Positions 1-11,665 of a stretch of 64,000 bases of DNA are shown one piece after another. The translations under genes and the position numbers were made by a program. Source of the stretch: Camillea tinctor (taxonomy: Eukaryota > Ascomycota > Sordariomycetes > Xylariales > Xylariaceae); contig MU394096.1 in NCBI GenBank assembly GCA_022578605.1, forward strand, positions 1 to 64,000, written 5' to 3'. Position 1 is the stretch's first letter; each line of letters begins with the position of its first letter. The notes under the pieces were generated by a model. That model worked only from the letters and a program-made list of their open reading frames with translations. It ran no database searches and was not told where the DNA came from.

Positions 1-527
1 TTATTATTTTTAAGTAGTAACGTTTTAAATTATAAAAAAAAAATAAGTAAAAAAAATTTTATAAAGTTTTAATAATTATAAATAAAAAAGTAACTGTAGT
101 GTTTAATGCATTAAGTAAAACTTTTACGTTTAAAAACTTATATGTTAAGCTATATATTTAACTTAAAAAAAACTTAAAACTTTTATAAAACTTAATAGTT
201 AAATTATTTAAGTTATAATTTAACTTTAAAAACTATAAAGTAATTTTTAAAAAAAAGTTAAATATTATATATATTTAAAATGTTATTTATATAAATATAA
301 AAAAAAACGACTTAGTTTTAATATTTAAACTTTAGTTTAAAAAAAATTGTAATTTTTAAAAAACTATATAAAATATTAAACTTTATAAAACTAAACGTAT
401 TGTTTATAAATAGCATTTTATAATTTATTATATATAATAAAGTAGTATATTAAAATGTTATAGTATTTAAATTATAAATAGTTTAAAAAATTAAAGAAAA
501 AAATATAATTGCTTTATATAAAAAATT
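1..527. other. Unassigned AT-rich sequence
   Basis: Degenerate A/T-rich DNA at the window edge, before the first SINE tail. I see no coding potential, no recognisable repeat terminus and no RNA gene. It is probably an eroded older repeat. Confidence 0.5.
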
Positions 528-1376
528 TAATAATAATAATAATAATAATATATTTTACGTTTAAGGCAGGCAAATTACTTAATTAATTAGCTATTTACAA
601 TTTTAAGCTTATATAAACTATGGAACAGTTAAAGTAAGGGGCTTATACTTTTATATTTGCGTGTTAAAAATTACATAAGAAATTTTTTGCGCTAATGGCG
701 CTTTATTGTAGTTAGTTTTTTTTAAAGCTTTTTGTTAGTAGGTTAATTAGTAATAGTACTTTGTAAGAAGCTATTTTATAAAAGGTTACTTTATAAAGAA
801 AGTGTTAATAATGGTAAGGTTAGCGATAGGTATATAAGTTAACGATAGCTATTTTATTGGTTTTAAAGAGGTGTTGGCGATAGGGAGGTATATAGGTCAA
901 CGATAGCACCTTGTAAGAAGCTATTTTATAAAAGGCTACTTTGTAAAAAGAAAGGTATTAGCGATAGTGAGGTTTGTTAGTTAATAATAGCTGCTTTTTA
1001 TTAAATAAAAAAATATTAATAAAAATAGGGTTATTAACGATAGTTACTTTATTAATAAGGTTGTTAGTAGTAAATATTTTAGTTATTAACATTGCTATTT
1101 AATTAATGCTTTTTTAATTGCTTAATAGCTTTATTTGCAATGTTATTTTAAAATATTAGCAAGGTATATATATATATTAATAATTAATTAACAATAATGT
1201 AAGTACTTAGTAAAAAGTTTTGCTAATAGTGCTTTTATTAGCTATAAAATAGCTAATAAAAAGTGTTATACTTTAAAAAAAGAAATAGTTAGTTAAATTA
1301 TAATAAAATTTAAATTTATTATATTAATATTTTACATTAATGTTTATTAAACGCTTAATTATTGCGTTATATAGTT
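528..1376 (-). mobile_element. SINE-like element, copy A (full length, mutated)
   Basis: On the minus strand the tRNA-like head lies at about 1295-1376 (RIP-altered forms of the A box and B box). The body follows and the element ends in an (ATT)n tail at 528-550. Alignment by eye to the best copy at 11,048-11,896 covers the whole length. Copy A plus the ~208 bp upstream of its head is repeated in tandem as copy B with a period of about 1,056 bp. Confidence 0.8.
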
Positions 1377-1589
1377 TATAAAAAGTTTAAATTAATTATA
1401 TAAAAGTATAAAAACTTAAATAAAAAATTTATTATAATATATGTTTTAATTATTTAAAAAGCAAATTAAAAGTTAATAATAGCTTTAATATTAATGTTTT
1501 AATAATAAAGTATAAAAATTATAATTTATAATATTATAATAATATATATATAGTTAAAAACTTTAATGTAATATGTAATTTTTATATAT

Positions 1590-2431
1590 AATAATAATAA
1601 TGATATATTTTACGTTTAAGGCGGGCAAATTACTTAATTAATTAGCTATTTATAACTTTAAGCTTATATAAATTATAAAACGGTTAAAATAAGAAGTTTA
1701 TATTTTTATACTTGCGTGTTAAAAATTATATAAAAAATTTTTTGTGCTAATAGCGCTTTATTGTAGTTAGCTTTTTTTAAAGCTTTTTATTAGTAGGTTA
1801 GTTAGTAATAGCACTTTGTAAGAAGTTACTTTATAAGAAGTTACTTTATAGAGAAGGTGTTAGCGATAGTGAGGTTAGCAATAAGTGTGTAGGTTAACGA
1901 TAGCTATTTTATTGGTTTTAAAGAGGTGTTAGCGATAAGGAAATGTATAAGTTAACGACAGCACCTTATAAAAAATTATTTTATAAGAGGTTACTTTGTA
2001 AAGAGAGGGGTGTTAGCGATAATAAGGTTTATTAGTTAATAATAATTGCTTTTTATTAAATAAAAAGGTATTAGTAAAAGTAAAGTTATTAGCAATAGTT
2101 ACCTTATTAATAAGGCTGTTAGTAATAAATATTTTAGTTGTTAACATTGCTATTTAGTTAATGCTTTTTTAGCTGCTTAACAGCTTTATTTGCAGTGCTA
2201 TTTTAAGATGTTAGCGAGGTATATATGTATGTTAGCAATTAACCGGCAATAATATAAGTACTTAGCAAAAAATTTTGCCAATAGTGCTTTTATTAGTTAT
2301 AAAATAGCTAATAAAAAGTGTTATGTTTTAAAAAAAGGGATAATTAATTAAACTACAATAAAATTTAAATTTATTACATTAGTATTTTACATTAATATTT
2401 GCTAAACGCTTAATTATTGCGTTATGTAGCT
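1590..2431 (-). mobile_element. SINE-like element, copy B (full length, mutated)
   Basis: Minus-strand copy with the tail at 1590-1604 (ATT/ATC repeats) and the tRNA-like head ending near 2431. It keeps slightly more G and C than copy A. The 208 bp beyond its head (2432-2640) match the 208 bp beyond the head of copy A with only about four differences, all A/G. The two copies therefore arose by tandem duplication of one insertion plus flank, not by two insertions. Confidence 0.8.
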
Positions 2432-2644
2432 TATAAAAAGTTTAAATTAATTATATAAAAGTATAAAAACTTAAATAAAAAATTTATTATAATATATATT
2501 TTAATTATTTAAAAAGCAAATTAAAAGTTAATAATAGCTTTAATATTAATGTTTTAATAATAAAGTATAAAAATTATAATTTGTAATATTATAATAGTAT
2601 ATATATAGTTAAAAACTTTAATGTAATATGTGATTTTTATATAC

Positions 2645-4030
2645 TTATTATTAAAATTAAAAAATAAATATTTTGAAAAAACGCTATTATATATTATAAA
2701 GTTATTATATAAATTTATAAAATTAAGTATATATTAATTTAAAATATATTTAAAATATTATTAATATAAATTAAGCATAAAACCGTTAATTTTTAATTTT
2801 TGCTTATTAATTATAAAAAAAAATAACTTTTTAAAATAATAAGCTTATAAACTAATAACATACTAAATATTAATACTTTAAAATTTTTTAAAAAAAAATA
2901 AGGTATTAATTAAAGCAAACATTAAAGTACGCTTTTAAAAAATACTAAAAAACGAAGCAATTAAAAATTTTAATAAATTGCGCTTAATAATTTATAAAAA
3001 AAAGTATAATATTTTAGTTAAATAAAAAAATTAAGCTAAAAAATTAAAATTATTAAACTTTAAAGCTTTTAATATAATTAAAAAATATATAAAGTAAAAA
3101 GTTTAAAAAGTTTACATTTTTTTTATTTGTTAATTAAAAGCAGTTTTTAATTATTTAATAGTTATATAATATATAAAACTTAATATTAAAAAAGTTAAAG
3201 TTTTAAATATTTAAATTTAATAATAAATAGTTAATAAAAACGTAGTTTTAACTTTGTTATTTTTAACTTAAAAAACTTTTATTTATACGTGTTTATAAAT
3301 AGTTTATTTGTTAATAATAAAAATATAAGTTTATAAATTGGTTACTTTATTATATTAAAAAATAAAAAATTTATAATATAAAATAACGAGTTAAAAATTA
3401 TAAGTAATATAATTTATTAATTTTTTACTAAATGTAAGTAAGTAATACGCAATATACTTATAAGTAAAATTTATAAAATAGTTTAAAAGTTTAATGTTAA
3501 ATACATAATATATTAAATATTTAATACGATTATAAACTGCATATTTTACTTAAAAAATTTTTTTATATTTTATATTAATTTATTTTTTTTATATTAATGC
3601 CTTGTATAAATAAAAACTACTAACAAAAAAAGACTTATAATTAACTTAATAGTTTTATAGTAATTATATAAAAATTAAAAAATTAATAATATTTAATAAA
3701 TTTATAAAAATTGCAATTTAACAAATACAATAATAAAAGTAGCACTTAATAAAGTAATAAAAACGTTAATTAAAAAGAATTAAATTGTAATTAAATTAAA
3801 AAAATAAGTTAAACGAAAGTAGTATAGCATGTTTGCGATTTTTTCGCAAAAGAAAATAAAGTAAGTAATAATTGCATAATAAGAATAAGAAGTTACTATG
3901 TATTTTGCACATAAATAAGTTGCGTTTTTTTGTATAACTTTAATTAAATAGTTCTTTTTTTAAACACGAATATATAACCGTTTCTTGCACTTATTATTGT
4001 TTTTATTTTTCTTAGTACGTACACTTACCA
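2645..4030. other. Unassigned AT-rich sequence
   Basis: About 1.4 kb of degenerate AT-rich DNA without usable reading frames. Composition becomes slightly richer in G and C from about 3,810 to 4,030. I recognise no element family, RNA gene or coding exon. Confidence 0.5.
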
Positions 4031-4288
4031 ACATTAACAGTTTTATTTGCAGTACTACTTTAAAATATTAACAAAGTATATATATATGCTAATAATTAGC
4101 CGGCAATAATATAAGTACTTAGCGAAAAGTTTTGCTAATGATGCTTTTATTAGCTATAAACAGCTAATAAAAAGTAAGTATGCTTTAAAAAAAAGGATGA
4201 TTAGTTGGACCACAATAAGATTTAAACCTATTACATTAATATTTTACACTAATGTCTGCTAAGCGCTTAACCACTGCGCCATATAAAC
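4031..4288 (-). mobile_element. SINE-like element, copy C (5' part only)
   Basis: Minus-strand fragment carrying the tRNA-like head (about 4,210-4,288) and the first hairpin region, and then breaking off near 4,031. The A-box region, read on the plus strand as GCGCTTAACCACTGCGCCAT, is unmutated. It abuts the inverted-repeat element that starts at 4,289. Confidence 0.75.
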
Positions 4289-5308
4289 TAATAGCTTAAC
4301 TAAAACTACTATAGTTAGTTAGTAGCCTAACTAAGACTAACTACACTAGTTTAAGTTAGTAATTACAAAAAAAAACTAAAAACTAACAAAAATAACCCAC
4401 TTTTTTAAAAAGAAGGTTTTTAGTTAAAATTAAATATAAAACAATAATATTTTAATAATATTTTACATTATATATAAAAAAGGTATCGTAAAAATCGTTT
4501 TTATTAATGTAATTTAAGCTATTTAAAAAAGATTTAATATAAAATTAAATTATAATTTTATATAATTAATTTTTTAAAAAGTATAATTTTATTTTTAATA
4601 TATAAAAAGTTTTTTAATTTTTTAATTTAAAGTTTATTAAAAATTATAATTAAGCTTTTTAAAAACGTTTAAACTTATTAATTTTATAACCTTTTTAAAT
4701 TAATTAATATATAAATTAATAAAAGCTTTAAAATGCATATTAACAATATTTTTATATTATATATTAAAAATATAGTTAAAAAGTAGTTTTTATTTTTTAA
4801 ATTTAAATTATTTTAATATATACTTTATTAATAAAATTACATCACGATTTTATATAATTTATTTTTTAAAAAGTATTATTTTTTATTAAGTATATAATAA
4901 AGTATTTACTTTTTTAATTTAATTAATATAAATTTAATATAAATTTTATACTTAATAAATATATTTTAAAAAATAAAAAAAACTTTTATTATTATTGTAA
5001 AAATAGTATAAATTTAAAATTTAAAACTTATTTTTATTATAAAATAAAAACAATTTTTAAAAATGGGGCTATTTTTATAGTTTTTAATTTTTTTGTAGTT
5101 ATTAACTTGACTAATTTATGTAGTTTATAGTTAGTTAAAGCCTTAATTAAAACTACATAAGTTAGTTAGCACCTTAATTAAAAATTATATAAGTTAGTTA
5201 ATAAGCTAATTAAAACTACTGTAGTTAGTAGGTTTTATAGTTAAAACTAACTAAATTAGTTAGTAATTAAAAAAAAACTAAAAACTAAAGTTTTTTATCA
5301 CAACCCTG
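4289..5308. mobile_element. Inverted-repeat DNA element, copy 1
   Basis: The right end (5,051-5,308) closes with ACAACCCTG. Its reverse complement starts CAGGGTTGTGATAAAA, which matches the left end of copy 2 (CAGGGTTGTAAT). Inner parts of both ends carry the inverted word AACTACAAAAAAACTAAAAAC, and the subterminal DNA repeats CTAACTACA/AGTTAGTT words. The core has no open frame, so it is non-autonomous or eroded. CAGGG...CCCTG ends resemble the hAT superfamily, but no 8 bp target duplication can be checked because both flanks are other repeats. Confidence 0.6.
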
Positions 5309-5612
5309 CCTATCGCTAACCCCACCATTGCTAATACCCCTTACAAGGTAGCCCCTTATAAAGTAGCCCCTTATAAAGTAGCTGTTACCGACTAATTTTA
5401 CTAGCAAAGCCTTAAAAAAGGCTAGCTACGGTAAGGCGTTATTAGCGCGAAAGATTTTTTATGTAATTTTTAACACGTAAATACGAAAGTATAAGCTTTT
5501 TACTTTAACTGTCCCATAGTTTATATAGGCTTAAGGTTGTAAATAGCTAATTAATTAGTTAGTTCATCGCTTGTCCTAGACGTAAAATATATCATTATTA
5601 TTATTATTATTA
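5309..5612 (+). mobile_element. SINE-like element, copy D (3' part only)
   Basis: Plus-strand 3' portion: the end of the internal module array, the conserved block before the 3' end, then a CTAGACGTAAAATATATC-type terminus and an (ATT)n tail. The tRNA head is missing; the element starts abruptly at the end of the inverted-repeat element. It is less mutated than copies A and B. Confidence 0.75.
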
Positions 5613-7896
5613 ACGCTTTTTTTTATTATAAAGTTTACTATATATTTAGTTATTAACCGTTTTAGTTTTTTTTTAAAGTAAAATAATAAAAATATTAACT
5701 TTTAAAATTTAATTATAATAAAATTTTTTTTTAACTTTTAATAATATAATTATTTTAATTATTTAAAAGTGCGTTAAGTAATAATTATGTTTTAAGCATA
5801 TTTTATAAAGTATTTTTATTATTAAATTTATAATTAATTATGCTTTTTATAAAAAAAAAATTATAAATTTGTTTTTTTTAAAAAAAGGTGTTAATTATGT
5901 AAATATATGTTAATTTTGCTTTATTTAACAAAACGTGTTAATTTTATAAAAAAAAGTTTTTATTTTTTTGCAGTTTTTTTAAGCGTAAAAAGGTTTATAT
6001 TTATAAAAATAAGTAGCTATTATAAGTTAATAATGTTTTTTTTATTTGCTTTTAATATAAATACTTTATTTTAAAGTAGTTATATTTTATTTATAATGTT
6101 TATAATTATTAAGTTATTATATATAAAAAAAAGAAGTAAAAGTTGTTTTTAAGCTTATATTAATTAATGATTTTAAAATCATTTTTGTTATTGTTTATTT
6201 TATTAATTTTTTTTTAATATTTTTTTTTAGCTTTTTTAAAAGCTTTATATTAAGTAGTTATTAATTTTTAAATTATTTTTTTAAGTAAGCATTTTTTTAT
6301 TGCTTTATAAAAAGCTTTAATGTACTTTATGCATTTTTTGCTTTATTAAGTAGCGTTATGCTTTTTATTATATTAAGGTTTACTTAATGCTTTTTTAATT
6401 TTATTAAAAGTATTAAAAAAAAGTTTGCAAATTTTTTTATTTTTTTTACTATGTTTAAAAAAAAGCGTTATTTAATATAGTGTTAATAGTTAAAAATATT
6501 TTAAAAAAGCGTTTTTTATAAAGTTAAAGTAATTTAATAGTACGTTTTTTAAAATGTTTATTAATATTTAGCAATTTAGTATATAATAATTTAATTTAAT
6601 ATATATTTTTTAATTTATTTATATAATATTGTTAAAAATTTAAAAATGTTAAAAAATATTAAGTTTATAATATTTTTTACTTAATAAATAAATTTATTCA
6701 AATTTAATATTTTAAATTTATAATTAATAATGTAATTTATAATTTATTATTTAAATTTATTATGTTTTTTTTATATTTAAGTTATTATAATTAATAAATT
6801 GCGTTAAAGTTGTTTTTATATACTTTTTTTAATTTAAGTTTTTAATTTTTTATTTTTTAAAAAAAGTTTTACGAAAATTTTTTATTAATGTATATATTGC
6901 AAACTGTAATATTATTTATTTTTATTATATATATATTTAATGTTATAAATGGGTTTAATTAAAATGTTAAAAAGTGTAATTTTTTGCATATATATATAAA
7001 AACTTTAAGCTTTTATTTTTTTTAGTTTTTAATAAAAAAAAGCGTTATATTTTAAATAAGTTTTAATTATTTTTTTATTTTTTTAAATGCTAATTTAAAG
7101 TTTTTAAATAAATATTATGTTTATTTAAGCGTTATTTATTGCTTTTAATGCTATATTATAAGTTTATAGTTTTTTTAAACGTTAACTTAAAAAAAGCGCA
7201 ATTATTTTTATTATTATTTAATTAAGCTATTAAGTTTTTATAGCTTTATTATTATTATTTGTAGTTAGTTAAGCTAAAGCTTAATAATTGTTATAATAGT
7301 TTTATTATTTTTAAAAAAAAGCTATATTTATAAGTATTATATTAAAGCAAAAAAAGCTTAAAAGCGCATTAAAGTGTTATTAGTTGCTATTTTAAGTTTA
7401 TTTTTTTATATTTTTTTTAAAGTGTTAGTTTTTTAAATTTATTTATATTAGCTTTAAAAATTTTTATTTTTATTTTTTATAAATATTATTTAGTTAAGTA
7501 AAGTTTTAAACTTTTTAAAGTTGCAATTTTACTACTTTTTATTTTTTTATATTTTTTTTTAAATAAAAATTATTTGCTATATTATCGTTATGTTTTTTTT
7601 TTAGTTTTTTTATAAAAACAAGTTTTAAATTTTGTGCTATTATTAATTTTATTATTTTTAAAATAAAAGTAGTTATTTTTTTTATTTTTGGTTTTAAAGC
7701 TAAGTTTATATTATAAGCTTTAAAAGTAATAATTTTCTTTTTTTTTATTATTATTGTTAATAATTGGTTTTATTATAGCTTAATATTATTATTTACTAAA
7801 TAGCTTAATTTGCGCTAATTACTACTTTATATATTAAATAATAACTTTATTTTTTTAATTAGCTTAATTAAGCAAGTTATTACTAAAAAAAACATA
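5613..7896. other. Unassigned AT-rich sequence
   Basis: About 2.3 kb of very AT-rich DNA, T-biased on this strand, with no frame of useful length. It is plausibly an older, heavily mutated transposon, but no terminus or motif survives that would let me name it. Confidence 0.5.
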
Positions 7897-8652
7897 AACC
7901 ATATAGCGCAGTGGTTAAACGCCTAGCTCATTAATGTAGAATATTAATGCATAGGTTTAAATCTTATTGTGGTTTAACTAACTATTTCTTTTTTTAAAGC
8001 ACACACACTTTTTATTGGCTGTTTATAGCTAATAAAAGCACTATCGGCGAAACTTTTCGCCGAGCACCCACATTATTGCCGGCTAATTGCCGGCATATAC
8101 ACATACCTCGCTAACATTTTAAAGTAACACTACAAATAAAGCTGCATTAGCAAAATGAAAATGTTAGCAACCGAAATATCCATTGTTAACAGCTCCACTA
8201 ATAAGGTATTTATTGCTAACAACCCTACTATCGCTAACACCTCTTATAAAGTAGCCCTTTATAAAGTAGCTGTTACTAATTAACTTTACTATTGCTAATA
8301 CTTCCCTTTAATAAAGTAACTATCGTTAACTTACATACTTATCGCTAACCTTACCATTATTAATACTTCCTTTTTTACAAAGTAGCCTCTTATAAAGTAA
8401 CTTCCTACAAAGTGCTATTATTAACTAACTTACTAGTAAAGCCTTAAAAAAAACTAACTAACAATAAAGCGCTAATAGCGCAAAAAATTTTTTATATAAT
8501 TTTCAACACGCAAATATAAAAAACTTAAAATAAAACCTTTTACTTTTACCGTCTTATAGTTTAAATAAGCTTAAAGTTATAAATAGCTAGTTAGTTAATT
8601 AATTTCATCGCCTGTCCCAAACATAAAATATATTATTATCATTATTATTATC
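7897..8652 (+). mobile_element. SINE-like element, copy E (near full length)
   Basis: The tRNA-like head starts at 7,897 and the B-box-like word is at about 7,950-7,960. The hairpin pairs around 8,010-8,100 are well preserved. The module array is shorter than in the best copy, which accounts for the total of ~756 bp. The tail is (ATT/ATC)n at 8,630-8,652. The anticodon-arm region differs from the 11,048 copy and matches copy F, so two head variants exist. Confidence 0.8.
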
Positions 8653-9295
8653 ACTAAAAAAACATATAATTTTTTGCAATTAAAGCATTTTATAAAAAGT
8701 TAGCAGTTATTATGCTTTTTTTTTTTGCAATTATAATAATAAAAGTTATAGTTGCAGTTTTTAAAGTTATAAAAGTTTAAACATTTTTAATATTATAAAA
8801 TCTTAACTTTTTTTTTATTAAAAAATTAATTTAAAATTAAAAATATAAAAGCTTGCTTTTATTAATTATTTAAACGTAATAATTTAATTTTAAGTAAAAG
8901 CTTTTAATACCGATTTAGTTTTATAAGCTATTTTTAATTTTTTATTAGTTTAAGCAATAACTTTTTAATATAAAAAAAAGTTTACTGCTTTTTAGCTTTA
9001 ATTTGTTTATAAAGTTTTAAATATTTTTAAAACTATATAAAATGCTTAATTTGTTGCTTTGTTTAATTAAAAGCTAGCTTTAGCTGCTTTGCGCATAATA
9101 TTTTTTTTAGCTTTTTTGTTTTTAGCGCAAAAAGCTTAATTTATTTTTATTTTTTAAGCGTTAGCTATATTATTATAATTTAAAAATATAGCGTTAATTA
9201 GTGCTATTTAAAAATCGGCTAAATATAAGTTATTTTAAGTATATTTAATTAATAGTTTAATAAAAAACCTTTTATTTTTAAAGTATAAATTATAT
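8653..9295. other. Unassigned AT-rich sequence
   Basis: About 640 bp of degenerate AT-rich DNA between two plus-strand SINE copies. Nothing coding or structural is recognised. Confidence 0.5.
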
Positions 9296-10136
9296 AGCCA
9301 CATGGCACAGTAGTTAAGCGCCTAGCTCATTAATATAGAATATTAATGCATAAGTTCGAATTTTATTGTAGTTTAATTAACTATCTTTTTTTTAAAGCAT
9401 ACATAATTTTTATTAGTTATTTATAGCTAATAAAAGCACTATTAGCAAAACCTTTTGCTAAGCACCTACATTATTACTAGTTAATTGCTAGCATACATAC
9501 CTACTTTGTTAACATTTTAAAATAGCATTGCAAATAAATTAAAAAGTATTAATTAAATAAAAATGCTAGTAACTAAAATATTTACTATTAACAGCCCTAT
9601 TAATAAGGTAACTGTTACTAATAACTTTACTTTTGCTAACACCTCTTTATTTAATAAAGCAGCTATTATTAATTAATTAACCTTATTATCGTTAATATCT
9701 TTTTATAAAGTAGCTCCTTATAAGGTAGCTATTACTAACTAACCTTACCATTGCTAACATTTCTTTTTAATAAGGTAGCTATTATTGACCTATATACCTA
9801 TTGCTAACCTCATTATCGCTAATACTTTTTTACAAGGTAGCCCCTTATAAAGTAGCTTTTTATAAAGTGCTGTCACTAACTAACCTATTAATAAGGCTTT
9901 AAAAAAAGCTAGTTAACAATAAAGCGTTAACTTTTTAATTAATGCAAAAGATTTCTTATGTAAATTTTCAACACGTAGGTATGAGGGACTTTAATGAAAC
10001 CCTTTACTTTAGCCGTTTTATAATCTATATAGGCTTAAAGTGTAATTAAGTACTATAGTAGTTAATTCAGCTCCGGCTTTTGCATTAGACGTTAAATATA
10101 TCATCATCATCATTATCATTATCATTATCATTATTA
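9296..10136 (+). mobile_element. SINE-like element, copy F (full length)
   Basis: The head is at 9,296-9,375 (A box GGCACAG, B-box core AGTTCGAAT), followed by the hairpin region and a module array. The 3' end reads TTAGACGTTAAATATATC and is followed by a long mixed ATC/ATT tail to 10,136. The ~70 bp after the tail (10,137-10,211) match the DNA after copy G (11,897-11,957), so the pair seems to have been copied as element plus flank. Confidence 0.8.
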
Positions 10137-10211
10137 TAAAGTATAAATTATTGTTTTTTATTATTATAAACTTAATTTTTTTACTTTATATTATACTTTA
10201 TTTTTAAATAT

Positions 10212-11047
10212 CAGGGTTGTAATTTAATTACTAATTAGTTACTAAATTAACTAGCCCCACTAACTAGAGTTAGTTAATAGCTTGACTAAAACTACTGTAG
10301 TTAATTAGTAGCCTAACTAAGACTAACTACACTAGTTTGAGTTAATAACTATAAAAAAACTAAAAACTAACAAAAATGACCCACTTTTTTTTATAAACAT
10401 TAATTTTTATTAGTATTTTTATATTACATATTAAAAAAAGTAGCGTATAAAGAGTTTTTATATATGTAATTTAAGCTATTTAAAAAAAGAAATTATATAT
10501 AAAATTACATTACGATTTTATATAATTAATTCTTTAAAAAATATAATTTTATCTTTAATATATAAAATGTTATTTAATTTTTTAATTTAAGGTTTGTTAA
10601 AAATTACAATTAAGCTTTTTAAAAACGTTTAAACTTATTAATTTTATAACTTTTTTAAATTAATTAATATTAATTTAAATTTTAAAAAATAAATTATATA
10701 AATATATAAATTAACAAAAGCTTTAAAAAGTATATTAACAATATATTTATATTATATATTAAAAATGCAGTTAAAAAGTAGTTTTTATTTTTTTTTAAAT
10801 TAAATTATTTTAATATGTACTTTATTAAGTATATAATAAAGTATATACTTTTTTTAAATTTAATTAATATAAATTTTATATTTAATAAATATATTTTAAA
10901 ACATTAAAAAAAACTTTTATTATTATTGTAAAAATAATATAAATTTAAAATTTAAAAATTATTTTTAATATGAAATAAAAACAATTTTTAAAAATGGGGC
11001 TATTTTTGTAGTTTTTAGTTTTTTTGTAGTTACTAACTCGACTAACT
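10212..11047. mobile_element. Inverted-repeat DNA element, copy 2
   Basis: The left end begins CAGGGTTGTAATTTAATTAC at 10,212. It is followed by AGTTAGT-rich subterminal repeats and an inner inverted block ACTAAAAACTAACAAAAATG at 10,357-10,380. The inverted counterpart lies at 10,990-11,040. The core aligns with copy 1 along most of its length. The right terminus is lost where SINE copy G begins. No transposase frame is visible. Confidence 0.6.
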
Positions 11048-11126
11048 GGCTACATGGCGCAGTGGTTAAGCGCCTAGCAGACATTAGTGTGAAATACTAA
11101 TGTAATAAGTTCAAATCCCATTGTGG
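11048..11126 (+). promoter_or_regulatory. tRNA-like head with internal Pol III promoter boxes
   Basis: Box A TGGCGCAGTGG (11,054-11,064) and box-B-like AGTTCAAATCC near 11,109 have the spacing of a tRNA gene. The D stem GCGC/GCGC and most of the acceptor stem pair. The anticodon-position hairpin is long, with a 7 bp stem and a loop GTGAAAT or GTGGAAT in sister copies. The head is therefore tRNA-derived rather than a working tRNA. Transcription by RNA polymerase III is inferred. Confidence 0.65.
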
Positions 11127-11159
11127 TCCAACTAACCATCCCTTTTTCCAAGGCACAAC

Positions 11160-11258
11160 ACTTTTTATTGGCTATTTCATAGCCAATAAAAGCACTATCG
11201 GCGAAACTTTTCGCCAAGCACCCACATCATTGCCGGCTAATTGCCGGCATACACACAT
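11160..11258 (+). other. Three consecutive hairpins in the SINE body
   Basis: Directly after the head come three self-complementary blocks: TATTGGCTAT/ATAGCCAATA with a 3 nt loop, GGCGAAA/TTTCGCC, and TGCCGGC...TGCCGGCA. The same pairings can be traced in copies A, E, F, H and K, partly kept even where bases have changed. They may be RNA structure needed by the element; this is inference. Confidence 0.55.
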
Positions 11259-11394
11259 ACCCCGCTAACATCTCAAAGTAGCACTGCAAATAGAGCTGCT
11301 AAGCAGCTAAAAAAGCATTAGCTAAATGGCAATGTCAGCGACCGAAATATCCACTGCCGACAGCCCCACTAACAGGGTAACTATCGCCAACAAC

Positions 11395-11665
11395 CCCACC
11401 ATCGCTAACACCCCCCTCCCTACAGGGTAGCCTCCTATAAGGTGGCTTCTTACAGGGTGCTGTTGCCGACCCACATACCCCCCTATCGCCAACACCTCCC
11501 TATCTAATAAGGTAGCTGTCGTCGACCCACATACCCCCCATCGCCAACACCTCCCTCCAATAGGGTAGCTGTTGCCGACCTACACACCCATCGCCAACCC
11601 CACCATCGCTAACACCCCCCACAAGGTAGCCCCCTATAGGGTGGCTTCCTACAAGGTGCTGTTAC
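11395..11665 (+). repeat. Internal module array of the SINE (~60 bp units)
   Basis: A unit that starts ATCGCYAACACC, continues with GGTAGC and ends GCTGTTGCCGACC recurs about four times with variable spacers. Some units carry an extra CTATARGGTGGCTTC block. Other copies of the element have different numbers of units, which explains lengths from ~756 to ~898 bp. Repeated units with regular spacers might suggest CRISPR, but spacers and repeats are not separable here and the context is eukaryotic. Confidence 0.65.

Larger units (their letters stand above)
528..2644. repeat. Tandem duplication, two units of ~1,056 bp
   Basis: Unit 1 is about 528-1586 and unit 2 about 1590-2644. Each contains a full minus-strand SINE copy followed by the same ~208 bp of non-element AT-rich DNA. 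Corresponding landmarks (the ACG in the tail, the end of the tRNA head) are 1,055-1,056 bp apart. The flank parts differ by a few A/G transitions only, so the duplication is young relative to most of the decay or was mutated little afterwards. Confidence 0.75.

Noticed and set aside
11048..11126. A genuine tRNA gene
   Set aside because: The anticodon-position arm is too long for a normal tRNA. The head recurs in many copies, always followed by the same body and tail, so it is the SINE head.
11395..11665. CRISPR-like repeat/spacer array
   Set aside because: Units are imperfect, spacers are not unique, the array is inside a dispersed element, and the genome is eukaryotic.
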